A stretch of 64,000 nucleotides of DNA from positions 1,674,001 to 1,738,000 of the forward strand of contig NZ_CP014518.1 in the NCBI RefSeq assembly GCF_001577305.1, in the 5' to 3' direction. The DNA is from Sinomonas atrocyanea. Its GTDB lineage: Bacteria; Actinomycetota; Actinomycetes; Actinomycetales; Micrococcaceae. A model generated the notes under the pieces. That model was not told the DNA's origin. It worked only from the letters and a program-made list of their open reading frames with translations, and did not search any database. Positions within the stretch are counted from its first letter, which is position 1, and each line of letters begins with the position of its first letter. Below are positions 50,141-58,838 of this stretch, in pieces. The position numbers and the translations under genes were made by a program.

Positions 50141-50701
50141 TCAGGGTGCCCCGTCCCACGGGAGGAGCACCGAGGGCCGGCGGTCCCCGAGGAAGGCGAG
50201 GGGGTCGACGTAGTCCTCCCCGCGGCGCACTCCCCAGTGAAGGCAGGCGCCGTCGGCGCAGTGGGCCGTCCCCGGCGCCGACACCACCCCGAACTCCTCG
50301 CCCTGCGCCACCGCGGAACCGACCGGGACCGTGGCCTGGACGGGCTCGAAGCTGCTGCGGAGCCCGTCCCCGTGGTCGATCGTGACGACCGGCCGGTCCA
50401 CGACCCAGCCGCTGAAGGACACCGTCCCGGCCTGGGGAGCCCTGACCGCCGCGCCGGGCGCGCCGGCCAGGTCGACCCCGCGGTGGCCCGAGAGCCAGGG
50501 GCGGGCCGGCGGGTCGAACGGGTGGGCCACCGCGGGCTGCGGCTCGAGCGGCCAGGTCCAGCCAGCCTCTGTGGCCGGACCCCCGGGCAGCGCCCCAGCG
50601 GCAGCCGGGACCGGCGGCGCCAGCAGCGCTCCCACGAGGGCCAGCGCCACTGCGAGGTAGGGGGCTGCCCGCGTGCGGGCCGTCCGGTGGGAATCGTCCA
50701 T
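50141..50701 (-). CDS. M23-family peptidase-like secreted protein, catalytic His replaced
   Basis: 186 residues with a signal-like helix (AAPYLAVALALVGALLAPPV) and one LytM domain. The zinc motif HRGVDLAG is intact. The second motif, normally His-x-His, reads CLHWGVRRG, so the first His is Cys. It may be a regulator rather than an enzyme, or belong to a Cys variant common in actinobacteria. ATG 50701 is chosen for the signal peptide; an upstream in-frame ATG at 50791 exists. Confidence 0.83.
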   Translation of the reverse strand: MDDSHRTARTRAAPYLAVALALVGALLAPPVPAAAGALPGGPATEAGWTWPLEPQPAVAHPFDPPARPWLSGHRGVDLAGAPGAAVRAPQAGTVSFSGWVVDRPVVTIDHGDGLRSSFEPVQATVPVGSAVAQGEEFGVVSAPGTAHCADGACLHWGVRRGEDYVDPLAFLGDRRPSVLLPWDGAP

Positions 50702-51160
50702 TCCCTCAGCATGGCCGCGGCTCCGTCGGCTGCGCGTGGCGCCGGGCGCCCATGTGGACGACCCGCCGGGGACCGGGCCTGTGGAGGCCATGTCCAGGCA
50801 GGAAGGGGGGCGCCGGCGCCGCTCCCGGGCGTGTCGCGCTGTAGTACACTGGAAACCGCGGCTTTCGAGCCCGCTTCGCTGTGCCGGATTCAGTGCTCTG
50901 CCACCTCCGGCCCGGTCTGCGGGGGAGGAGGCCGACTCCGCGCATCCAGCGCCCCGTCTCCCTGATCGTCCGGCCCCGGCCGGAGCGTGCCGGGAGGGGG
51001 CACTGCCAGCCCATCGGTCCGCGACTGCGGTAGGGCAGGGAGGGGATGCCAGGGACGGACGGCCACCCGGCCGTCGTCGTCAGTAACCGTCAACTATGGC
51101 AGGGGCAAGGGCGTACCCAGGGTCGTCCTCGGAGAAAGACCTGCCGGAAGGAGCGTCGGC
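50702..51160 (+). promoter_or_regulatory. Promoter region and long leader of rpsB
   Basis: 459 bp without a gene. TACACT at 50845-50850 is the probable -10, giving a leader of about 300 nt, long for a ribosomal protein gene. The leader is G-rich with several short self-complementary stretches. GAAAGACCTGC at 51134-51144 recurs before tsf (52121-52131). GGAAGGAG precedes the ATG. I recognise no known RNA family here. Confidence 0.5.
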
Positions 51161-52030
51161 ATGCCCGTCGTTACCATGCGCCAGCTGCTCGACAGCGGTG
51201 TCCACTTCGGCCACCAGACCCGCCGCTGGAACCCGAAGATGAAGCGCTTCATCCTCACCGAGCGCAACGGCATCTACATCATCGACCTCCAGCAGTCGCT
51301 GTCGTTCATCGACCGCGCCTTCGAGTTCGTCAAGGCGACGGTCGCCCACGGCGGCACCGTGCTCTTCGTCGGCACGAAGAAGCAGGCCCAGGAGGCCATC
51401 GCCGAGCAGGCCACCCGCGTCGGCCAGCCGTACGTCAACCAGCGCTGGCTGGGCGGCATGCTCACCAACTTCTCCACTGTTGCCAAGCGCATCCAGCGCC
51501 TCAAGGAGCTCGAGGAGATCGACTTCGAGGATGTGGCCGGTTCGGGCCACACCAAGAAGGAACTCCTCATCCTCCAGCGCGAGAAGGACAAGCTCGAGAA
51601 GACCCTCGGCGGCATCCGCAACCTCTCCCGCACTCCGTCCCTCCTCTGGATCGTGGACACGAAGAAGGAGCACCTCGCGGTCGACGAGGCCAAGAAGCTC
51701 GGCATCCCGGTCGTGGCCATCCTCGACACGAACTGCGATCCCGACGAGGTCGACTTCCCGATCCCGGGCAACGACGACGCGATCCGCTCCGTGAACCTCC
51801 TCACGCGCGTCGTCGCCGACGCCGTGGCCGAGGGCCTCATCGCCCGCCAGAACCGCGGGTCCGGGTCCGAGGGCACGCAGGCCGAGCCGCTCGCCGAGTG
51901 GGAGCGCGAGCTCCTCGAGGGTGAGAAGGCGGAGGCTCCCGCGGAGGCACCGGCCGAGGCTCCTGCCGCTGCCGAGCAGCCGGCCGAGGCTCCTGCCGCC
52001 GCCGAGCAGCCGGCCGAGGGCACGAACTAA
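51161..52030 (+). CDS. rpsB: 30S ribosomal protein S2
   Basis: 289 residues. Standard S2 features: MRQLLDSGVHFGHQTRRWNP, IYIIDLQQSL, VLFVGTKKQAQEAI, YVNQRWLGGMLTNFSTV and LDTNCDPDEVDFPIPGNDDA. The C-terminus carries an Ala/Glu/Pro tail (EAPAEAP and AAAEQPAE repeats), as in other actinobacteria. Upstream of tsf as usual. Confidence 0.97.
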   Translation: MPVVTMRQLLDSGVHFGHQTRRWNPKMKRFILTERNGIYIIDLQQSLSFIDRAFEFVKATVAHGGTVLFVGTKKQAQEAIAEQATRVGQPYVNQRWLGGMLTNFSTVAKRIQRLKELEEIDFEDVAGSGHTKKELLILQREKDKLEKTLGGIRNLSRTPSLLWIVDTKKEHLAVDEAKKLGIPVVAILDTNCDPDEVDFPIPGNDDAIRSVNLLTRVVADAVAEGLIARQNRGSGSEGTQAEPLAEWERELLEGEKAEAPAEAPAEAPAAAEQPAEAPAAAEQPAEGTN

Positions 52031-52073
52031 CTCGACCAAGACCCTCTCCGGGTGCTCCTGAAGGACCCGGAGG

Positions 52074-52121
52074 CCGCCGGCAGGATGGCCGCCCCCGACG
52101 AGGCTGCCATCCTGCTGGCGG
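52074..52121 (+). promoter_or_regulatory. Long hairpin between rpsB and tsf
   Basis: CCGCCGGCAGGATGGC pairs with GCCATCCTGCTGGCGG: 16 bp with one G-U pair and a 16-nt loop. A smaller TCCGGGT/ACCCGGA stem lies just upstream. No T-tract. It may tune expression or protect the 3' end of rpsB mRNA. Confidence 0.55.
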
Positions 52122-52156
52122 AAAGACCTGCAGAACATACGAGACGAGGGGTTCAT

Positions 52157-52993
<837 letters not shown>

Positions 52994-53006
52994 CACGCAC
53001 ACCACA

Positions 53007-53035
53007 GGGGCGGCCACTTCGGTGGCCGCCCCTTT
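53007..53035 (+). terminator. Terminator after tsf
   Basis: GGGGCGGCCAC / GTGGCCGCCCC, perfect 11 bp closed by a TTCG tetraloop, followed by TTT. Confidence 0.92.
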
Positions 53036-53125
53036 GCTGTGGCTGCCGCCGCGCAGGCCGTCGGCAAGTGCCGCTACTCTAGACCCAGGCTCCCGCCCAG
53101 ACGCTCCACACGAGGGGACACATCC

Positions 53126-53929
53126 ATGGAATCCGTAACGACTGCCGACCCCACTATCCCCTCCACCGCCGACGAGCCCCTGGACGAGACGGCGGTGGAC
53201 GCCTCGGGCATCGACGACCCGCAGCCGCGCCGCCGCCGGGTCCTGCTCAAGCTCTCGGGGGAGGTGTTCGGCGGCGGCAAGCTCGGCGTCGACCCCGGGA
53301 CCGTGCGGGCAGTGGCAGAGCAGATCGCCGCGGCAGTGGACGAGGTGGAGATCGCCATCGTCGTGGGCGGCGGCAACTTCTTCCGCGGCGCCGAGCTCTC
53401 CCTCTCCGGCATGGACCGCTCGCGCGCGGACTACATGGGGATGCTTGGCACCGTCATGAACTGCCTCGCCCTCCAGGACTTCCTCGAGCAGGCCGGGGTC
53501 GAGACCCGCGTGCAGAGCGCCATCACCATGGGACAGGTCGCCGAGGCCTACATCCCGCGCCGCGCGATCCGGCACATGGAGAAGGGCCGGGTGGTGATCT
53601 TCGGCGCCGGGGCCGGCCTGCCCTACTTCTCGACCGACACCGTTGCCGCGCAGCGCGCCCTCGAGGTCCACGCCGACGAGGTGCTCATGGCCAAGAGCGG
53701 GGTCGACGGCGTGTACACGGCGGACCCGAAGAAGGACCCCACCGCCATCAAGCTCGAGCACCTCACCTACGACGAGGCGCTGCGCCGGGACATCCGGGTC
53801 ATGGACCAGACGGCGATGACCATGTGCAAGGACAACAAGCTCGACATGGTCGTGTTCGGCATGGAGGGCGAGGGCAACGTCACGAAGGCGATCCGCGGCG
53901 AGTCCCTCGGCACCCGTGTGACCGCCTGA
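53126..53929 (+). CDS. pyrH: Uridylate kinase
   Basis: 267 residues. The amino-acid-kinase fold makes UDP from UMP. It has RVLLKLSGEVFGG, IVVGGGNFFRGAEL, RADYMGMLGTVMNCLALQD, FGAGAGLPYFSTDT and MAKSGVDGVYTADP. About 30 disordered residues precede the fold. TACTCT at 53075-53080 is a likely -10, so pyrH has its own promoter after the tsf terminator. Confidence 0.96.
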   Translation: MESVTTADPTIPSTADEPLDETAVDASGIDDPQPRRRRVLLKLSGEVFGGGKLGVDPGTVRAVAEQIAAAVDEVEIAIVVGGGNFFRGAELSLSGMDRSRADYMGMLGTVMNCLALQDFLEQAGVETRVQSAITMGQVAEAYIPRRAIRHMEKGRVVIFGAGAGLPYFSTDTVAAQRALEVHADEVLMAKSGVDGVYTADPKKDPTAIKLEHLTYDEALRRDIRVMDQTAMTMCKDNKLDMVVFGMEGEGNVTKAIRGESLGTRVTA

Positions 53930-53946
53930 CGGCCACCCACATACAG

Positions 53947-53961
53947 CTAGGATGTTCCTAG
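53947..53961. promoter_or_regulatory. Palindrome over the probable frr -10 box
   Basis: CTAGGATGTTCCTAG is a perfect inverted repeat (6-3-6) containing TAGGAT. It could be an operator or coincidence. Confidence 0.4.
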
Positions 53962-53973
53962 TCCCCTCCGGCG

Positions 53974-53999
53974 GGGGCCGGCGCTGCGCGCCCGGCCCC
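53974..53999 (+). terminator. GC hairpin between pyrH and frr
   Basis: GGGGCCGG pairs with CCGGCCCC. It lies downstream of the frr -10 candidate, so it is either a pyrH terminator or part of the frr leader. Confidence 0.45.
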
Positions 54000-54037
54000 T
54001 GCCGTACGCTGCAAACGAAGTCCACAAGGAGTGCGAC

Positions 54038-54595
54038 GTGATCGAAGAGACCCTGCTCGAAGCCACCGAGAAGATGGAGAAGGCGGTCGAGGTGGCCAAG
54101 GAGGACTTCGCGTCGATCCGCACGGGCCGTGCCAACCCCGCCCTGTACGCGAAGGTCATGGTGGACTACTACGGCACGCCCACCCCGCTGCAGCAGCTGG
54201 CCTCCTTCCAGGTCTCGGACGCCCGGACGATCCTCATCACCCCGTACGACAAGAGCGCGCTGCGCGACGTCGAGAAGGCGCTCAGCGACTCCGAGGTCGG
54301 AGCCAACCCGTCCAACGACGGCAACGTGATCCGCGTGGTCCTGCCGGAGCTCACGCAGGAGCGCCGCAAGGAGTACGTGAAGATCGTCAAGGGCAAGGGC
54401 GAGGACGCCAAGGTCTCGATCCGCAGCATCCGCCGCAAGGCCAAGGAGTCCCTTGACAAGCTCGTCAAGGACGGCGAGGTCGGCGAGGACGACGGCGTGC
54501 GCGGCGAGAAGGAGCTCGACTCCCTCACCAAGAAGCACGTCGATGCGGTCGAAGACCTGGTCAAGCGCAAGGAAGCCGAGCTGCTCGAAGTCTGA
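54038..54595 (+). CDS. frr: Ribosome recycling factor
   Basis: A 185-residue factor that splits post-termination ribosomes with EF-G. Typical: EKMEKAVEVAKEDFASIRTG, RANPALYAKVMVDYYGTPTP and SIRSIRRKAKESLDKLVKDG. GTG start with AAGGA upstream. The stop abuts cdsA by a 1-bp overlap. Confidence 0.97.
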   Translation: MIEETLLEATEKMEKAVEVAKEDFASIRTGRANPALYAKVMVDYYGTPTPLQQLASFQVSDARTILITPYDKSALRDVEKALSDSEVGANPSNDGNVIRVVLPELTQERRKEYVKIVKGKGEDAKVSIRSIRRKAKESLDKLVKDGEVGEDDGVRGEKELDSLTKKHVDAVEDLVKRKEAELLEV

Positions 54596-55557
54596 TGAGC
54601 GAGCCCCAGCCCGACGCGCCGAGCCCGGGGCCCCCCTCCTCAGACGGACAGGCACCGGGGGGCGGGCTCCCCGGACTGCGCCGTGACCGCAGGCCTAAGC
54701 CGCTCTCGCGCGCCGGCCGCAACCTGCCCGCCGCCATCTCAGTGGGCCTCGCCCTGCTGATCCTCCTGCTCGCGGGCCTGTTCCTGTGGCCTCTGGGCTT
54801 CGTGCTGATCGCCGTCGCGGCAGCGCTGCTGGGGGTCTGGGAGGTGTACCGGGCGCTCGAGACGCACGGCACCCGGATTCCGGCCGTGCCGGTGCTGGCG
54901 GCAGCCGTGGCGATTCCCGCCACCGCCTACTTCGGCGGCCAGGAGGCGCAGCTGTTCGCGCTCCTGGCCAGCTGCGCGGCCGTGCTCCTGTGGCAGAGCC
55001 TCGAGCACCCGGAGGGCGCCGCGCGGGGCGTCTTCGCCGGCGTGTTCGTGGTCCTGTGGATCCCGTTCCTCCTCGGATACGCCGTACTGCCCCTGCATGC
55101 CACGGCCCCCCCTCCGGGCCTCGGCCTGTGGCAGGGCGGCACGGTGCCGCACCCCACCCTCGAGCTCGCGCTGACGCTGCTGCTCGTCGTGGCCAACGAC
55201 ACCTTCGGCTACATTGTGGGCGCGAGCCTCGGCCGGCACCCGATGGCCCCCAAGATCAGCCCGAAGAAGTCCTGGGAGGGCTTCGCGGGCTCGGTCGGCG
55301 GAGCGATGGTCGTGGGGGTGCTCGGGGCGGTGCTCCTGCTGGGGCGCCCCTGGTGGGAGGGCCTCGTCCTCGCGGTCGTGATGGTCGGCGCTGCGACGGC
55401 TGGCGACCTCGCCGAGTCGATGGTCAAGCGCGAGCTGGGGATCAAGGACATGAGCAGTATCCTCCCGGGCCACGGCGGCATGATGGATCGTCTCGATTCG
55501 ATCCTCTTCGCCACGCCGGCGGCGTTCCTGGTCTTCAGTCTCCTGCCGGGCTCCTAG
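54595..55557 (+). CDS. cdsA: Phosphatidate cytidylyltransferase
   Basis: 320 residues. A Pro/Gly-rich cytoplasmic N-terminus precedes about eight membrane helices. It forms CDP-diacylglycerol. The signature is near the C-terminus: SPKKSWEGFAGSVGG and GDLAESMVKRELGIKDMSS, then LPGHGGMMDRLDSI. Follows frr as in many bacteria; it supplies the CDP-alcohol transferases. Confidence 0.95.
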   Translation: MSEPQPDAPSPGPPSSDGQAPGGGLPGLRRDRRPKPLSRAGRNLPAAISVGLALLILLLAGLFLWPLGFVLIAVAAALLGVWEVYRALETHGTRIPAVPVLAAAVAIPATAYFGGQEAQLFALLASCAAVLLWQSLEHPEGAARGVFAGVFVVLWIPFLLGYAVLPLHATAPPPGLGLWQGGTVPHPTLELALTLLLVVANDTFGYIVGASLGRHPMAPKISPKKSWEGFAGSVGGAMVVGVLGAVLLLGRPWWEGLVLAVVMVGAATAGDLAESMVKRELGIKDMSSILPGHGGMMDRLDSILFATPAAFLVFSLLPGS

Positions 55558-55609
55558 CCGGCGGGTTCCCATGATGGTCTTTCGAGCACTCCAGAGAGGA
55601 CGCACACAC

Positions 55610-56185
55610 GTGGCGCACACCGAGGACAGCGCGGCGGCAGGGTTCGATCGTGTCGCCCGCGGCGAGCTGGGCTACAGCCCCAAGCAGGTTGAGAAGTTCA
55701 TGTCGGCGGCCCGGGACTTCCTCGAGGACCCGTCCGCCCCAGCGGTGACGAGCCACGACGTGCGCACGGTCTCCTTCGACGCCGTCCGCGGCGGCTACGA
55801 CGCCGCCGAGGTCGACGCCGCGCTGGACCGCCTCGAGGACGCCTTCGCCCGCCGCGAGCGGGACGAGCTGATCCAGCATTCGGGCGAGGACGTCTGGCTG
55901 CGCGAGATCGGACAGCTCGCCGGGATCCTGCGCGGGCGGCTCGTGCGCGCGGACGGCGAGCGGTTCCGGCGCCCCTCGAGCCCGAAGGCCCCCAGCTACC
56001 ACGTCGACGACGTCGACAGCCTGTGCATCCGCCTCCTCGACTACCTCGAGCACGGCTCGCCGATGACGGCCGACGACGTGCGCACGGCCGTGTTCCGCAC
56101 CGTCACGGGCCGGGAAGGCTACGAGGAGACCCAGGTCGACGCCTTCCTCGACCGCGCCGTCGAGCTCATGGCCGCCATCGACTGA
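55610..56185 (+). CDS. DivIVA-domain protein
   Basis: 191 residues with DivIVA-type repeats: GYSPKQVEKFMSAARDFLED, then VRTVSFDAVRGGYDAAEVDA and AVFRTVTGREGYEETQVDAF with LDRAVELMAA. The three short motifs resemble the membrane-tethering and coiled-coil start of DivIVA, but no long coiled coil follows. GTG 55610 has AGAGGA upstream; ATG 55571 would add 13 residues. Probably a cell-pole or division accessory protein. Confidence 0.78.
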   Translation: MAHTEDSAAAGFDRVARGELGYSPKQVEKFMSAARDFLEDPSAPAVTSHDVRTVSFDAVRGGYDAAEVDAALDRLEDAFARRERDELIQHSGEDVWLREIGQLAGILRGRLVRADGERFRRPSSPKAPSYHVDDVDSLCIRLLDYLEHGSPMTADDVRTAVFRTVTGREGYEETQVDAFLDRAVELMAAID

Positions 56186-56190
56186 CGCAC

Positions 56191-56227
56191 GACGCCGGCC
56201 GGCCGCCACGCGCTGCCGGCCAGCGTC
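56191..56227. terminator. Bidirectional hairpin between convergent genes
   Basis: GACGCCGGCCGGC and GCCGGCCAGCGTC form a 13-bp stem with one mismatch and an 11-nt loop. It reaches the symporter stop. Confidence 0.6.
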
Positions 56228-57710
56228 AGCTCCGCGGCTCGGGCGAGTGGAGCCGCACCAGGAAGCGGTCCGCGCCCCGGGGGACGCTGCGCCTGCTCGC
56301 GCGTGAGACGACGATCATCACCGCGAATGCGAGCGGCACGGTCCAGGCCGCCGGCTGGGCGCACGCGACGGCGAGCGCGGAGACGCGGGCCGCCTCGCCC
56401 CAGAGGCCCGCCCCCAGCGCCGCAGAGGCCACGAGCGCGCCGCCGCACGCCACGGCGCCGACGCCCATGCCCGCGATCGCGCCCGCCGGCGTCAGCCGCC
56501 GCCACCAGATGCCCAGCACGAGCAGGGGACAGATGGTCGAGGCCGTGAAGGCGAACACGAGCCCCACGCTCCCGGCGAGGCCCTGGCCGCCCATGCCCAG
56601 GGCGGCCACGAGGGGAACCAGGGCCGAGAGCGCCGCGGCCGTCCTGAAGCCGCGCACGCTCCCGCCGAACAGCTCCTGGCTGATGACCCCTGCCACCGAG
56701 ACGAGCAGCCCCGAGGTCGTGGACAGGAAGGCGGCCATCGCGCCGGCGAGCACGAGGGCCGAGAGCGCGGTCCCGAGCGGGCCGGCGAGCAGCCGCTCGG
56801 GCAGGAGGATCGCGACCGCGTCGCCGTGCGCCGCGAGGTCCGGCGCGGCGAGCCGGCCGATGAGGCCCACCGCGGTGGGGAAGACGTAGAACACCGTGAG
56901 CAGCCCGAGCACGATCACCGTGGTCCTCCGGGCCGTGACTCCGTCCGGGTTGGTGTAGAAGCGGACCAGGACGTGCGGGAGCCCGAGGGTCCCGAAGAGC
57001 AGGGCGAGCAGCAGCGAGAAGGTGCGGTAGCCGCCGTCGGACGCCCCCGGCACGGCGGCCAGGGCCGCGAGCCCCTCCCCAGGGGCCGCCGGCAGGCCCC
57101 GGCCGGCGATCAGCAGCACGAGGAAGAAGACCGGCACGGCCAGGCACGCCAGCTTGAGCCAGAACTGGAAGGCCTGGACGAACGTGATCGAGCGCATGCC
57201 GCCGAGCATGACCGCGAGGACGACGACGGCGACCACGGCCGCCGAGCCGATCCAGCCGGGCAGCCCGGTGGTGATCCGCACCGCGAGCGCCGCCCCCTGC
57301 AGCTGCGGGATGATGTACAGCCAGCCGATCAGGACCACGAGGACGCTCGTGGTGCGACGGGCCGCGAGGGAGCCGAGCCGCGCGGCCGCGAAGTCGGGGA
57401 TCGTGTACGCCCCCGAGCGGCGCAGCGGAGCGGCCACGAACAGCAGGAGCATGAGGAAGCCGGCGGTGTACCCCACCGGGTACCACAGGGCCTGGGAGCC
57501 GCTGACCATGATGAGCCCGGCCACGCCCAGGAAGCTCGCCGCGGAGAGGTACTCCCCGCCGATGGCCGAGGCGTTCCACCAGGGGCGCACCGTGCGGGAC
57601 GCGACGTAGAAGTCGCTCGTGGTGCGGGAGATCCGCAGCCCGTAGAAGCCGACGAGGACCGTGGCGACCGCCACGGCGCCGAGCGCCGCGAGGCCGATGG
57701 CCGCAGTCAC
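56226..57710 (-). CDS. Sodium:solute symporter family transporter
   Basis: 494 residues with about 13 membrane helices. SSS signatures: SDFYVASRTVRPWWNASAIG, GEYLSAASFLGVAG and FGTLGLPHVLVRFYTNPDG. It resembles ActP/MctC monocarboxylate carriers. GTG 57710 overlaps the stop of the small DUF485-like gene (GTGA). Last gene of the minus operon LytS-LytTR-DUF485-SSS, so transporter and sensor are made together. Confidence 0.9.
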   Translation of the reverse strand: MTAAIGLAALGAVAVATVLVGFYGLRISRTTSDFYVASRTVRPWWNASAIGGEYLSAASFLGVAGLIMVSGSQALWYPVGYTAGFLMLLLFVAAPLRRSGAYTIPDFAAARLGSLAARRTTSVLVVLIGWLYIIPQLQGAALAVRITTGLPGWIGSAAVVAVVVLAVMLGGMRSITFVQAFQFWLKLACLAVPVFFLVLLIAGRGLPAAPGEGLAALAAVPGASDGGYRTFSLLLALLFGTLGLPHVLVRFYTNPDGVTARRTTVIVLGLLTVFYVFPTAVGLIGRLAAPDLAAHGDAVAILLPERLLAGPLGTALSALVLAGAMAAFLSTTSGLLVSVAGVISQELFGGSVRGFRTAAALSALVPLVAALGMGGQGLAGSVGLVFAFTASTICPLLVLGIWWRRLTPAGAIAGMGVGAVACGGALVASAALGAGLWGEAARVSALAVACAQPAAWTVPLAFAVMIVVSRASRRSVPRGADRFLVRLHSPEPRS

Positions 57711-58105
57711 GGGTGGTCCTCGAGGAGCTCGGCATAGCGCTGCTCGGTGCGGTTCGCGGCCCGGTAGTAGGCCACCGCCGCGACGAGCGCCGCGGGGTAC
57801 GGCAGTGCCCCCACCAGCAGCCACACGAGCGGGACCCCGGGCAGCCAGGGCAGGTCCCCCGCGGCCTCGGAGATGACCCACAGCACGGCCACGGCCGTGA
57901 GGAAGGCGCCCGCGACGAGCGCCGCCAGGCGGAACTGGGAGCGCAGGAGCGAGCGCAGCACCACGCCGCCGAGCTCCGACTGCTCGGCCACCTCGCGCGC
58001 GAGCGGCGGAGTCCTGGGCGCCCTGGCGGCGCTCGAGGCCGGCGCGGTCACCCGCACCCGCCGCGAGCGGTCGATCCGCCGGTCCCCGGCCTCCGGCGCC
58101 GTCAC
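57707..58105 (-). CDS. Small two-helix membrane protein, DUF485-like position
   Basis: 132 residues. A basic N-terminus, then two helices (LAALVAGAFLTAVAVLWVIS, and PLVWLLVGALPYPAALVAAV). It ends YYRAANRTEQRYAELLEDHP. Such proteins accompany ActP-like symporters, probably as subunits. Overlaps its neighbours on both sides by 4 bp. Confidence 0.8.
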   Translation of the reverse strand: MTAPEAGDRRIDRSRRVRVTAPASSAARAPRTPPLAREVAEQSELGGVVLRSLLRSQFRLAALVAGAFLTAVAVLWVISEAAGDLPWLPGVPLVWLLVGALPYPAALVAAVAYYRAANRTEQRYAELLEDHP

Positions 58106-58833
58106 GGCAGCGGCCGGATCCGGCCCGCTGCGAGCCGCTCGCGCAGGCCCGGGAGGCAGCGGCGGCTCACCGGGAGCTCCGAGCCGCCGGCCAGCACGGT
58201 CGGCTGCGGGCCGCCGAGCCGCAGCTGCTGCACGGCGTCCATGGCCACGAGGTAGGAACGGTGGATCCGTACGAAGCCCGCCGCGCCCCACTGCCGCTCC
58301 AGGTCCGTCAGGGGGACCCGTACCAGGTAGCTGCCCTCCGCGGTGTGCAGCCGGGCATAGTCGCCCTGGGCCTGCACGAAAGCCACCTCGTCCCGGCGGA
58401 TCATCCGGGTGATCCCGCCCTGCTCGACTGTGATGACCTCGGGGGCATCCGCCTGCGGGGCCCGGGTGCCCTCGCGCGCCTCGGCGACCCGCGCCACGCA
58501 CCGCTCGAGCCGCTCGGGGCGGACCGGCTTGAGGAGGTAGTCCACGGCGGCGAGGTCGAAGGCCTCGACGGCGTGGTCGTCGTCGGCGGTGACGAAGACG
58601 ACGGCGGGCGGGGCGGCGAAGCGGGCGATCACGCGGGCCAGCTCGAGCCCGCTCAGGCCGGGCATGTGGATGTCGAGGAAGAGGGCATCGATCTCCTCGC
58701 GCTCGAGGACCTTGAGGGCCTCGGTCCCGGAGGTCGCCGAGTGGACCGCGCCGATGCGCTCGTCGCGGCCCAGGAGGTACGTCAGCTCCTGGACCGCGGG
58801 CAGCTCGTCGTCGACGACGAGGGCACTGATCAT
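58102..58833 (-). CDS. LytTR-family response regulator
   Basis: 243 residues. Receiver: ALVVDDELPAVQELTYLLGR, phospho-Asp in ALFLDIHMPGLSG, Lys in YLLKPVRPERL. The C-terminal LytTR DNA-binding domain has VAFVQAQGDYARLHT and FVRIHRSYLVAMDAV. Partner of the LytS-type kinase 5 bp upstream. Likely targets are the two symporter operons. Confidence 0.93.
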   Translation of the reverse strand: MISALVVDDELPAVQELTYLLGRDERIGAVHSATSGTEALKVLEREEIDALFLDIHMPGLSGLELARVIARFAAPPAVVFVTADDDHAVEAFDLAAVDYLLKPVRPERLERCVARVAEAREGTRAPQADAPEVITVEQGGITRMIRRDEVAFVQAQGDYARLHTAEGSYLVRVPLTDLERQWGAAGFVRIHRSYLVAMDAVQQLRLGGPQPTVLAGGSELPVSRRCLPGLRERLAAGRIRPLP

Positions 58834-58838
58834 GCGGC

